A stretch of DNA of 64,000 bases from Bacteroidetes bacterium B1(2017) (GTDB lineage: Bacteria; Bacteroidota; Bacteroidia; UKL13-3). The notes under the pieces were generated by a model, which was given only the letters and a program-made list of their open reading frames with translations, was not told the origin of the DNA and searched no databases. The stretch is taken from assembly GCA_002256395.1 (NCBI GenBank), contig NKJG01000003.1:186001-250000 (forward strand), read 5' to 3'. The position numbers and the translations under genes are program-made. Positions within the stretch are counted from its first letter, which is position 1, and each line of letters starts with the position of its first letter. Shown here in pieces: positions 23,999 to 32,947 of this stretch.

Positions 23999-25356
23999 TA
24001 TTCCATCGAAATCGCCTCATCCCCTTTCTTCCAAGGGATATAGGTTACAATTAATTGAAACATTTCATCCGTGGTTTTCATACTGCCATTTCTTTCGGCA
24101 ATTACACGTGGTGGACTAAATGGGTTATTAGGGTTTTCTGCCCTATTATCATACACCCCTTCAACATAAATTACAGAGCCTCTGGGTATCTTCAATAAGG
24201 TTTTTGGTTGGTAAAAATATTGCCACCTAAAATCCCAATTGTTTATACGTATCAGTCGTATGGTATCGCCACTAGGCTTAATGGCGTAAGCCCAAAAGCT
24301 TTTGCCAATTAAATGCATATGTGGCACTAGGGTAAGAATAGATATGTCTTGAGGTACAGGAAATGTTATATGAAAGGTTTTTACTTCATTTGCCTTTACT
24401 TCTAATTTAGGTTCAACCGGAACCAAACCTAATGTGCCAATTTGAAATTCGGAAACAGGTCGTTTTGGTGGTTCTGAACCAAAATATATTTTAAAATAAG
24501 AGCTGTCTATTTCATCTACGGCACTCGGTCCAAAATGCATGTCGTTTAAATAAAACGCATTTTTCCTGCCAATTTTGTAGCCTCCAATTTCTTTTGGGTA
24601 AAAGCTAAACTGAGCACCTGGCAAGTAATTGCACACACTAGGTGTCATGGGTGCATAGCTGCCATCATCGTTTAGTAAATTTAGTTCTTTATGTATGGTA
24701 GTGCTTTTAGTTTGGTCTTGGTTCACTAAAAAATTACCATCAAACAAATTGGATTTTTTACTTGGTTCAAACTGTATAATATGAGCATTCACATGATGAA
24801 CCAAGCGTTTGTTGCCTGGTACAAATTCTATTGCTCTAATAAAGGTATCCTTGGGCAATTCAAAAGGTATTTTCACTACCATAAACAAATCGGTATTGTT
24901 GCCAGGCACACGTATTGGTTTTTGCATGCGAACAATTAAATCGGGTTCGCTACTTTGCCATTTTTTCTCTAAAATAGTTGGTGTTTCAAGTGAGGCCGTA
25001 TCTCCGGGTAAACAACCCTCGTTTACCCATCTGTTTAGTAAGGAAATTTGTTCGTTTGTTAAATAGGTTTCGTTGGCAAAGTGCGTGTATTCTGGATCTG
25101 CAGGCCAAGGAGGCATTATTCTGTTGCTTGTAACATAGGCTACCAATTTACTTTTAGAAGCGACATCTTTATACGTAATTAATTGAAAAGGTGCTGCTCC
25201 TTGTGAGTTATGACATTTACTACAATTGGCATGAATAATAGGGGCAATATGTTCTGCAAATAATACAGGTTCGCCCTCTTTTGGTAAGGAGGTATTGTTG
25301 CTACAAGAGGCAAACAGAAGTAGTAAAAATGATAGTGGTATTAGTTTATGAAACAT
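23998..25356 (-). CDS. Lipoprotein with c-type cytochrome and copper type II monooxygenase-like domains (452 aa)
   Basis: A lipoprotein signal (SFLLLLFASC, Cys18) anchors the protein. A c-type haem site CSKCH lies at about 45-49, with a likely axial Met in NRIMPPWPADP. The C-terminal ~300 residues carry a HHVNAHII motif and a VPHMHLIGKSFWAY motif, His patterns like those of the copper type II ascorbate-dependent (PHM-like) monooxygenase fold. The combination is seen in Bacteroidota exported redox proteins; the substrate is unknown. It overlaps the upstream redoxin gene by 16 nt, implying coupled expression. Confidence 0.8.
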   Translation of the reverse strand: MFHKLIPLSFLLLLFASCSNNTSLPKEGEPVLFAEHIAPIIHANCSKCHNSQGAAPFQLITYKDVASKSKLVAYVTSNRIMPPWPADPEYTHFANETYLTNEQISLLNRWVNEGCLPGDTASLETPTILEKKWQSSEPDLIVRMQKPIRVPGNNTDLFMVVKIPFELPKDTFIRAIEFVPGNKRLVHHVNAHIIQFEPSKKSNLFDGNFLVNQDQTKSTTIHKELNLLNDDGSYAPMTPSVCNYLPGAQFSFYPKEIGGYKIGRKNAFYLNDMHFGPSAVDEIDSSYFKIYFGSEPPKRPVSEFQIGTLGLVPVEPKLEVKANEVKTFHITFPVPQDISILTLVPHMHLIGKSFWAYAIKPSGDTIRLIRINNWDFRWQYFYQPKTLLKIPRGSVIYVEGVYDNRAENPNNPFSPPRVIAERNGSMKTTDEMFQLIVTYIPWKKGDEAISME

Positions 25357-25895
25357 CCTACTGCTTTAGTTTTATAAAAAGTAATAGCTTGGTTTTTGCT
25401 CATTTTCTCTAACACATTTTGTAAATCGTGTTCGGTAATAAGCTTGCGTTTTTTGGCCAACTCATAAGCCCAATTATCTATTCTACCTTGATATACTTTT
25501 TGTCCGTTTGGCTTATAAACAATCACCTCTGGAGTAATGGTAGCTTGGCAAAATTGGGCTAAGTTTAGGTTTGGGTCGAACCAAAGGGGCAAGGCTTTTA
25601 GCTGATAATGGTTGCGGTATTCTATAACATCTGCTACCGTAAAATCTTTGCTTGGCACAATGCCAATAAATTGAAAACCTTGACTTGCATATGTCTTTTG
25701 CAATTGCTTAATGGTAAGTGAATAGCTTTGGCAGAGCGGACATTCGGGCGAAAGGAAAAAGACTACCGTTCCTTTTTGACCTTTACTTAAATCAATAAAA
25801 CCCTCCTTGCCTTGCAAACTAGTAAGTGCTATGGTTTGCAAACTTGGCTCCTTGCTAGGCATAAAAAGGCTTATCAAAAGCATTATCATATACAT
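25341..25895 (-). CDS. Redoxin/thioredoxin-like exported protein (AhpC/TSA type, 184 aa)
   Basis: A short hydrophobic N-terminus (MYMIMLLISLFM) suggests export or anchoring. A thioredoxin-fold core follows, with FFLSPECPLCQSYS (CPLC, about residues 51-54) and FIGIVPSKDF. The CPLC pair could be a redox-active disulfide. The C-terminal part has YQGRIDNWAYELAKKR. It is the first gene of a two-gene operon with the cytochrome/monooxygenase-like lipoprotein, overlapping it by 16 nt, so a role in delivering electrons or maturing that partner is plausible. Met3 or Met5 are alternative starts given the nearby -7 element. Confidence 0.8.
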   Translation of the reverse strand: MYMIMLLISLFMPSKEPSLQTIALTSLQGKEGFIDLSKGQKGTVVFFLSPECPLCQSYSLTIKQLQKTYASQGFQFIGIVPSKDFTVADVIEYRNHYQLKALPLWFDPNLNLAQFCQATITPEVIVYKPNGQKVYQGRIDNWAYELAKKRKLITEHDLQNVLEKMSKNQAITFYKTKAVGCFIN

Positions 25896-25899
25896 AAAA

Positions 25900-25907
25900 C
25901 AAAAATA
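25900..25907 (-). promoter_or_regulatory. Possible -7 element of the redoxin gene
   Basis: The minus strand reads TATTTTTG, a perfect TAnnTTTG match 4 nt before the first possible ATG. That distance would favour translation from the internal Met3 or Met5. No clear -33 element was seen. Confidence 0.35.
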
Positions 25908-25920
25908 AGCATGTATTCAC

Positions 25921-25928
25921 TAAGTTTG
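25921..25928 (+). promoter_or_regulatory. Possible -7 element of the esterase gene
   Basis: TAAGTTTG matches TAnnTTTG exactly and ends 18 nt before the ATG at 25947. The -33 region is AT-rich without a clear TTTG. It lies in a 51-bp divergent intergenic region facing the redoxin -7 element. Confidence 0.4.
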
Positions 25929-25946
25929 TAGGTAAATTGTTGTGCC

Positions 25947-27365
25947 ATGAAAATTCTGTCTAAGTTTTTGTTAGTGCTTGTGTTTGCTTTTGGTTCAGAA
26001 CACCTATTGGCTCAGGTTACAATTACCTTACCTACTCTGCCCAAGAACACCCCAACTAAGGATGATATTTATATTGCAGGTAATTTAAATAATTGGAATC
26101 CTGCCGATGCAAACTATAAATTACACAAGCTTGGTTCGGTATATACAATTACCTTAAAAGAGGCTAAAGGAAACGCTGAGTTTAAATTTACACGAGGTTC
26201 ATGGGATAAAGTTGAGTGCAATAAAAACGGAGGGCAAATTGCCAATAGAACGTTTTCGTATTCAAAAAAATTAGCGCTGAACCTAAGTGTTTCAGGATGG
26301 GCAGATTTGATTGGAGAGCAAGATACCGCATCAACCGCATTGCCAAATGTGAGCATACTTTCTAAAGAATTTTATATGCCTCAATTACATAGAAGCAGGC
26401 GTATTTGGATTTACTTACCCAAGGATTATCAAGATGCTTTAACAAAACGTTATTCTGTTTTGTATATGCAGGATGGACAAAATTTGTTTGATGCCAAAAC
26501 TTCGTATGCGGGCGAATGGGCTATTGATGAAACTTTGAGTAAACTTGAAAAAGCTGGTGATGAAGGGTGCATAGTTGTTGGAATTGATAATGGCGGTTCG
26601 CATCGCATGAATGAATATAACCCCTATGTAAACAAAGAATATGGAGGTGGCGAAGGCAAAGCGTATATGCAATTCATTGTTGAAACTCTAAAGCCACATA
26701 TCGATTCGGCTTTTAGAACGCATACAGACCAAATGCATACAGGCATAGCAGGTAGTTCTATGGGTGGCTTAATATCCTTGTATGGAGCTTTGGCTTACCC
26801 AATTGTGTTTGGTAAAGTAGGTGTGTTTTCTCCTGCCTTATGGCTCAGCGATTCATTGTTTGAGTTTGCTAGAAATAGCTATTTAGACCCTCGTATCAAT
26901 GTATACTATGTGGCAGGTACCAATGAAAGTGCTCAAATGATTTCGGATATCACTCGAATGGATTCTATCCTAAATAAGAAAGGTGCTTTGTGGTATAATT
27001 CTAGCGTAAATATAAAGGCAGATGGAGAACATAAAGAATGGTTTTGGAAGCGTGAATTTGGTCCCTTTTACCAAGCTGCATTTTTTGATGTAAGCGAAGC
27101 CTATCAAAAGCAATGGCAAGATAGGCTCGAACGAAATATTAAATTAGTACCCAACCCGGCCAATGAATTCACAGAAATAACTACTTGGCCTATTAAGCAA
27201 TTGCAACTATTAACAGAAAAAGGTAGTCTAATTTTTGAAACCTATGTAAATAACCCGTATTACAAGTTAGATGTAAGTGCGTACCAAAATGGCTTATACT
27301 ATGTTGTACTAGATTTTGGCTTTGCAAAGGTTACTAAAACATTAGAAGTGAACCACAAACAATAA
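25947..27365 (+). CDS. Secreted esterase with starch-binding-like N-domain and T9SS sorting tail (472 aa)
   Basis: The signal peptide ends near residue 22 (EHLLAQ). Residues ~25-110 resemble a CBM20/CBM48 starch- or glycogen-binding fold (YIAGNLNNWNP, FKFTRGSWDKVE). Residues ~130-390 are a PF00756-type esterase with YMQDGQNLFD, the nucleophile elbow AGSSMGG (Ser near 271) and a late GEHKEWFW that could supply the His. The last ~75 residues form a type A T9SS sorting domain (LVPNPANEF start, YQNGLYYVVL). The protein should cross the outer membrane by T9SS. Carbohydrate-ester or siderophore-ester substrates are possible. A related esterase without the extra domains is at 57665-58579. Confidence 0.85.
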   Translation: MKILSKFLLVLVFAFGSEHLLAQVTITLPTLPKNTPTKDDIYIAGNLNNWNPADANYKLHKLGSVYTITLKEAKGNAEFKFTRGSWDKVECNKNGGQIANRTFSYSKKLALNLSVSGWADLIGEQDTASTALPNVSILSKEFYMPQLHRSRRIWIYLPKDYQDALTKRYSVLYMQDGQNLFDAKTSYAGEWAIDETLSKLEKAGDEGCIVVGIDNGGSHRMNEYNPYVNKEYGGGEGKAYMQFIVETLKPHIDSAFRTHTDQMHTGIAGSSMGGLISLYGALAYPIVFGKVGVFSPALWLSDSLFEFARNSYLDPRINVYYVAGTNESAQMISDITRMDSILNKKGALWYNSSVNIKADGEHKEWFWKREFGPFYQAAFFDVSEAYQKQWQDRLERNIKLVPNPANEFTEITTWPIKQLQLLTEKGSLIFETYVNNPYYKLDVSAYQNGLYYVVLDFGFAKVTKTLEVNHKQ

Positions 27366-27405
27366 GGTGTACTATTAACTACCTTACTATAACTTATCTC
27401 TACCT

Positions 27406-30400
27406 ATGAAAACAATCTTAATAGGAGTAGCCCCTTTATTAATTCTTATTTTATTGCTTGCCATTAATCCTTCCCAAGCCCAAATAATTCAAACTGTGGC
27501 AGGGGGCATAGGTGAAGGTGCATTGCCTCAAAACTATAATATTGCGGGTGATTGTGAACTCATCATAGATAAGAAAGGAAACATCTATTTTTTTGATGGT
27601 TTATACTTTCAAATAAAAAAAATAGATGCTAGCACAGGTAGGATTAAAACCATTGCTGGAAAAGGCAATTGGGGGGATGCAGATGATAATGATTCCGCAC
27701 TTAATGCCGAAATATTTGATGTGACCGCAATGGGGCTTGATTCGGTTGGAAATTTATATTTTTCAGGAACTAATAACCTTATAAGAAAAGTAAATATTTC
27801 AACGGGCATTATTTCTACCATTGCAGGTAATGGAACAAACGGTTATACACCAGATGGTAATTTGGCTAATGGTTTTGCTATTGGCTTGGTCAAAGGAATT
27901 GTGTTTGATAAAAGTGGCAATATGTATTTTTTAGAAAATAATATGGCTAGGAAAGTGGATAAATCCACAGGCTTACTCACTACTATTGCTGGCACTGGCG
28001 CAATAGATGGTGCTTTGGGCGATGGTGGTTTGGCAACTGCTGCCACCTTAAATACTCCCAGAGCACTTATTATGGATGATTCTTCAAATATTTTTATTGC
28101 AGATGGTTATCAATATAGAATTCGAAAAGTTTCTACATTAACTGGGATTATATCTACTATAGTCGGCAACGGAACATCTGGATATTCAGGCGACAGTGGC
28201 TTGGCAACTAACGCAAGTATCGGTTTTATTAATAGCATAACTTTTGATGGAATTGGGAACTTAATTTTAAGTGATAATAATTCAGTTATAAGAAAGGTAA
28301 CTAAGCAAACAGGCATCATAACTACCTTGGCTGGTAAGGGAATATTTGGGTTTGGCGGAGATGGGGGCCTTGCAGTAAATGCTTTGTTGGGGACTCCGGG
28401 TTCCATAGACAAAGATTCATTAGGGAATATAATATTTAGTGATTATTACAATAAACGGGTGCGCAAAATAAATACCTCTGGAGTAATCAGTACGCTAATG
28501 GGCAATGGGACGCAAGGATTTATAGGACTTGGTGAACAAGCTATTTATGCCCAGTTGTTCTATGCCTCGTCTATTTTTATTGATTCAGAAAAAAATATCT
28601 TTACCACAAATAGCAATAGAATTTGTAAAATAAATGCACAAACGGGTATTTTAACTGCCTTTGCAGGCACAGGAGAGATAGGATTCTCTGGAGATAACGG
28701 CCCTGCATCGTCTGCAAAATTTAACAATCCGGCAGGATTGCTGATGGATAAAGCAGGAAATTTTATTTTTATTGATTATGGCAATTTCAGAATAAGAAAA
28801 ATAAATGCTTCAACATTAGTTGTAACAACCATTGCTGGTACTGGCAAACAAGGCTATAGTGGCGACGGTGGCCTTGCAATTGAAGCTAATATTGGTGCCA
28901 TAACAAGTATGGATATAGATAGTGCTGGGAATCTATATATATGCGATGCGGCAGGAACTTGGTCAGATGATAACAGAATAAGAAAAATTAGCGCTGCCAC
29001 TGGAATTATTACCACCTATGCGGGTGGCGATATTAAAGGCTTTTCGGGAGATGGTGGCCCAGTTTCCTCTGCTGTTTTTTATTATCCGAGTTTGGTAAGG
29101 GTAGATAAAAAAGATAATATTTATATCTTGGATAATAATCGTATAAGAAAGGTGGATGCCAAAACAGGTATCATTCAAACTGTTTTAGGTGGCGGAAATG
29201 CCCCTAAAATTACAGATGGAAGCAAAGCTTTGGAGGTTCAATACAATTTTGGTAATATTCTGGAAATTGATGACAACCAAAATTTGTATATTTCCAGTTC
29301 TGGCAGTGCCATAATGTTTAAAGTGGATTCTAAAACTGGGGTAATCACAAATTATGCAGGAACAGGTGTGGTAGGTTTTTCAGGAGATGGATTAGCTCCA
29401 ACCCTGGCAAAATTGTATTGGAATATTTATGACATAAAATTCGACCAATTGGGTAATGCCTGGATTATAGATGGTAATCGGATTAGGAAGATTACAAATA
29501 CCGCCCCAACAGTATTGTCGCAACCTAAAAGCATAATTGCATGCTTGAACACGAAAGTCTCTTTTCAAATAAAAGCCAGCTGCGATAGCGCTTACCAATG
29601 GCAAATTTATCAAGGTGGAGTTTATTCCAATATTCAGAACAATAACATTTTTTCAGGTGCCCAAACCAATACCCTACAAATTTCTATTCTCGATTCTAGC
29701 CTAAACAACGATTCGTTTAGATGCGTTGTTTATGGTCCTCTAGGAATTACCAATTCCAATAACGGAGTGCTAAAGATTAGACCAGAGCAAAGTAAACCTC
29801 AAATTTCTGGTCCTATTATAGCATGTCAAGATCAATCTGCCGTATATTCTGTACCCAACTTAAGCGACCATACTTACCTCTGGAAAATTACTGGAGGAAG
29901 TCTTATTGGAAGTATTACTAAAAATTCTGCTTCTGCATTTTGGAGTTTAAATAAACAAGATACCATTACTGTTTTTGATACTATTTATGGAACTAAATGT
30001 GGCGTTTCAGTTTCTCAAATAGTGTCGCTCAAACCTAAGCCTAGTCCAGCTTTTACCTATACCCAAGCTGGAGGTAAGTTAACATTCTTTCCTGTCCAAT
30101 TAGGTATGATGAGTTACAGTTGGGAGATAAATAAAATCACTTCCAATGATTTAAATCCTAAGGTGCAGTTTACTACAAATGGCATCTATAGAGCCTATTT
30201 AAAAGTTACCGATTCGCTAAATTGCTATAAAGATACTAGCATAGATATACAGGTTAGTACGGTTGGCTTAGACCAATATTTGAAAGAAGCTAATGGATTA
30301 AAGGTGTACCCAAATCCAGTTAAAAACTTTTTAACGATTGAATTTAATAATCCAATTGAGGAATATAATCTTAGCGTATTAGATATTACTGGAAGAGTAA

Positions 30401-30528
30401 TTTTAGCAAACGATAAATTAAAGGACAGGATCTATCAATTAAATTTGGAAGCCTTGCCAAGCGCTTGTTATTTTGTTCAAGTATCCACACCAAGTTTTAG
30501 CAAGGTTATGAAGGTGTTTAAAGATTAA
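27406..30528 (+). CDS. NHL-repeat T9SS cargo protein with Ig/PKD-like domains (1040 aa)
   Basis: After a signal peptide (ends near residue 25, PSQAQ) there are about eleven beta-propeller-type repeats over residues ~28-690. Each pairs a FD-x-x-GNIYF-like strand, an IRKVN-like strand and a turn such as AGTGKQGYSGDGGLA. Ig-like and PKD-like segments follow (about 695-940). The last ~85 residues are a type A T9SS sorting domain (VYPNPVKNF, ITGRVI, CYFVQV). The number of repeats suggests two propellers. It begins 40 nt after the esterase gene and may be co-transcribed. Likely a cell-surface or secreted binding or adhesion protein; ligand unknown. Confidence 0.85.
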   Translation: MKTILIGVAPLLILILLLAINPSQAQIIQTVAGGIGEGALPQNYNIAGDCELIIDKKGNIYFFDGLYFQIKKIDASTGRIKTIAGKGNWGDADDNDSALNAEIFDVTAMGLDSVGNLYFSGTNNLIRKVNISTGIISTIAGNGTNGYTPDGNLANGFAIGLVKGIVFDKSGNMYFLENNMARKVDKSTGLLTTIAGTGAIDGALGDGGLATAATLNTPRALIMDDSSNIFIADGYQYRIRKVSTLTGIISTIVGNGTSGYSGDSGLATNASIGFINSITFDGIGNLILSDNNSVIRKVTKQTGIITTLAGKGIFGFGGDGGLAVNALLGTPGSIDKDSLGNIIFSDYYNKRVRKINTSGVISTLMGNGTQGFIGLGEQAIYAQLFYASSIFIDSEKNIFTTNSNRICKINAQTGILTAFAGTGEIGFSGDNGPASSAKFNNPAGLLMDKAGNFIFIDYGNFRIRKINASTLVVTTIAGTGKQGYSGDGGLAIEANIGAITSMDIDSAGNLYICDAAGTWSDDNRIRKISAATGIITTYAGGDIKGFSGDGGPVSSAVFYYPSLVRVDKKDNIYILDNNRIRKVDAKTGIIQTVLGGGNAPKITDGSKALEVQYNFGNILEIDDNQNLYISSSGSAIMFKVDSKTGVITNYAGTGVVGFSGDGLAPTLAKLYWNIYDIKFDQLGNAWIIDGNRIRKITNTAPTVLSQPKSIIACLNTKVSFQIKASCDSAYQWQIYQGGVYSNIQNNNIFSGAQTNTLQISILDSSLNNDSFRCVVYGPLGITNSNNGVLKIRPEQSKPQISGPIIACQDQSAVYSVPNLSDHTYLWKITGGSLIGSITKNSASAFWSLNKQDTITVFDTIYGTKCGVSVSQIVSLKPKPSPAFTYTQAGGKLTFFPVQLGMMSYSWEINKITSNDLNPKVQFTTNGIYRAYLKVTDSLNCYKDTSIDIQVSTVGLDQYLKEANGLKVYPNPVKNFLTIEFNNPIEEYNLSVLDITGRVILANDKLKDRIYQLNLEALPSACYFVQVSTPSFSKVMKVFKD

Positions 30529-30611
30529 TTTACACTGTTATTTCTGCTACCCAAATCACTCATTTGCTAGCATTCTATTTCTTCATTTAAAGCAAGTATA
30601 TTCGCGCTTAA

Positions 30612-32891
30612 ATGAAAAAGCTATCATTGTCTTATAAAATCCTTTTAGCGTTAGTAGAGGTGCTCTTAATAGGCTTCGCGCTCTTGTTTGCCTTTATCTC
30701 CCCAATTTGCAAATGGGCCATAGAAAAATATGATACCGAGTTTGTTGGTAGAGAAATTACCGTTGAGCGCTTTTGGCTGAACCTATTAACAGGTAATTTA
30801 GAGATGAATAAATTTGTGCTCTACGAAAAAGATGGCAAAACACCCTTTGTTAAAATTGCTGCTTTACAAACTGGAGTAAATATTAAAAAGGCCATTGCGG
30901 GCGAATATGATATTACCCTTTTTAAATTGGATCAGCCCGAAATTACCATTAGCCAACGTGAAGCGCATTTTAATTTTGATGATTTGATTGCTCGTTTTGC
31001 CTCTGCACCCGATACCACAAAACCAAATCCTGCCGATACCCTTCCAACCAAATGGAGTGTATTAAACGCCCAAATTTCGAATGCAAAAATTGCCTATACC
31101 AATAGTAGTTTGGGTAATACTTTGGCAATTGAAAAGCTCTTTATTAAATCGCCACTATTGGCTTGGGATAAACCAGATATGCTTTACAAAATAGATTTTG
31201 ATATTAATACAGGTGGTAGCTTTAGTAATTTAATAAAACTCAATACCAAAAGTTTAGCCTATCAAATGAATATCCGTATTCAACAATTTAATTTAAGTGC
31301 TTGGTATTCGTATTTAAAAGAAATTATTAAGGTTAAATCTTTGGAAGGTGAGCTAAACACAGGCCTTCAGCTGGCAGGTAATTTTAATGACCCCGCTAAT
31401 TTAGGTATTAAAGGTTTGCTGAACCTAAGTAAAATTAAGGTAATTGACCCTAAAGGCTATCCTTTGTTTGGTGTAAAAGACATGACGCTTAAAGTGGATA
31501 CCATTGATGTAAAACATGGCATTTACGATTTACGTTCCTTGGATATAGATAAACTATTTTTAGTTTATGAAATGTATCCAAAAGGCAGCAACTTTGATAG
31601 ACTCTTTGCCGCCGCTGCCGCCGAAACTACTGCTCCCACAGGTGATACAACTAACATTCCTTACGATAATCCGTTTTTGGTGTTAACCTATTATACCAAA
31701 GATGTAGTAAACAACCAGGATTTAAGTAGATATAGTACCAAGGACTTTTCTCTTAAAAATAGTGATATAACCTTTAGAGATTATACGCTTCAAAACAAGT
31801 TTAATTTTGAGCTTTCAAATATGGCTTTAAGTGCAAACAATTTGCGTTCGTCAAACAAATTCTTAACCCTTAATGCACGTTCTATCATAAATAAATCGGG
31901 TAGCCTTAAAGGCACGGTGGCCATTAATCCAAAAGATTTTAAAAATCTCAATATGGATTATACCATAAGCAATTTACGTATGTCAGATTTTAATCCTTAC
32001 ATGGTTTATTATATCGCACATCCATTTTTAGATGGAGTAGTTAATTACCATTGTAAAACCAGCATTAGTGCCAATCACGATTTAAAATCTGAAAATAAAC
32101 TTACCATAAATACCGTTTATGTGGGTAAAAAGCAGAAGAATAAAACTGCCGCTTCAATGCCTGTAAAGCTTGCTGTAGCTCTGTTAAAGGATTACAAAGG
32201 CAATATTAATTTAGATATTCCTGTAAGTGGAAATTTAGATGATCCTCAATATAAAATTGGAAAGATAGTTTGGGGTATTGTGAAGAACATTTTTATTAAA
32301 GCTGCCATGGGCCCGTATAAGTTATTAGCAAATTTGTTCGGACATAAAGAAGAAGATTTAAAAGAAATAAAAGTTGAATTTTTGCAAGTTGGACTAATCT
32401 CCAAGCAAGAAGATCAACTTAGTAAGGCTGCCCAAATACTTAAAACAAAACCTGAGCTGGCGGTAGAATTGGTTCAGGTTAGTAATATGGATTTAGAAAA
32501 AGAAGAGTGGGGGATGTTCTTACTGAAACAAGGTTTCTATGAACGCCAGCACCAAGTAAAATTGGATAGCTTTACCCAAGTAATGGTGGATACCTTAGGC
32601 ATGGTTGATATTCAAGATAGTTTGTTTATAGCCTATGTGGCAAGTCAATTACCTAATAAGGCCGATGTTGAATTACCTATGCAGGAGCAAATGAAACGTA
32701 TTTATACCGATGAGCGATTAACTGCAGTTACCCTTAATGCCATGCAAAGGAGAAATACGTGGGTAAGAAATTACTTACTAAGTCAAAAGGTAAATCCAAA
32801 ACAATTCACTGTAACAAATACACCTAAGCAAGATGCTGCAAATACCGAAACCGTTTCGAGGTATGTGGTCAACTATGCCGCTAAGGAGTAA
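30612..32891 (+). CDS. AsmA/DUF748-like envelope protein (759 aa)
   Basis: One N-terminal transmembrane helix (about 10-35) is followed by a long beta-rich periplasmic region, as in DUF748/AsmA-like proteins, which are proposed to bridge inner and outer membranes and move lipids. Recognisable pieces are ITVERFWLNLLTGNLEMN near the start, KSGSLKGTVAINP and a YHCKTSISANHDLKSENKLTI stretch typical of the family, ahead of a KLAVALLKDYKGNINLDIPVSGN-type segment. The C-terminal ~150 residues are helical and charged. It is a single gene ending at a strong bidirectional terminator shared with accC. Confidence 0.8.
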   Translation: MKKLSLSYKILLALVEVLLIGFALLFAFISPICKWAIEKYDTEFVGREITVERFWLNLLTGNLEMNKFVLYEKDGKTPFVKIAALQTGVNIKKAIAGEYDITLFKLDQPEITISQREAHFNFDDLIARFASAPDTTKPNPADTLPTKWSVLNAQISNAKIAYTNSSLGNTLAIEKLFIKSPLLAWDKPDMLYKIDFDINTGGSFSNLIKLNTKSLAYQMNIRIQQFNLSAWYSYLKEIIKVKSLEGELNTGLQLAGNFNDPANLGIKGLLNLSKIKVIDPKGYPLFGVKDMTLKVDTIDVKHGIYDLRSLDIDKLFLVYEMYPKGSNFDRLFAAAAAETTAPTGDTTNIPYDNPFLVLTYYTKDVVNNQDLSRYSTKDFSLKNSDITFRDYTLQNKFNFELSNMALSANNLRSSNKFLTLNARSIINKSGSLKGTVAINPKDFKNLNMDYTISNLRMSDFNPYMVYYIAHPFLDGVVNYHCKTSISANHDLKSENKLTINTVYVGKKQKNKTAASMPVKLAVALLKDYKGNINLDIPVSGNLDDPQYKIGKIVWGIVKNIFIKAAMGPYKLLANLFGHKEEDLKEIKVEFLQVGLISKQEDQLSKAAQILKTKPELAVELVQVSNMDLEKEEWGMFLLKQGFYERQHQVKLDSFTQVMVDTLGMVDIQDSLFIAYVASQLPNKADVELPMQEQMKRIYTDERLTAVTLNAMQRRNTWVRNYLLSQKVNPKQFTVTNTPKQDAANTETVSRYVVNYAAKE

Positions 32892-32894
32892 AAA

Positions 32895-32928
32895 AAAGAG
32901 TCGCTACTTTTGCAAGTAGCGACTCTTT
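32895..32928. terminator. Bidirectional terminator between DUF748 and accC genes
   Basis: A 15-bp perfect stem (AAAGAGTCGCTACTT paired with its complement) with a 4-nt TTGC loop is flanked by an A-run on the left and T-rich sequence on the right. The genes are convergent with stops at 32891 and 32948. Confidence 0.9.
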
Positions 32929-32947
32929 CTGTTTAATAAAAAACTAA

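Noticed and set aside
27609..28412. Minus-strand proline-rich frames opposite the NHL-repeat gene
   Set aside because: They are produced by the repeated Gly-rich codons of the NHL gene read in reverse; no independent support.
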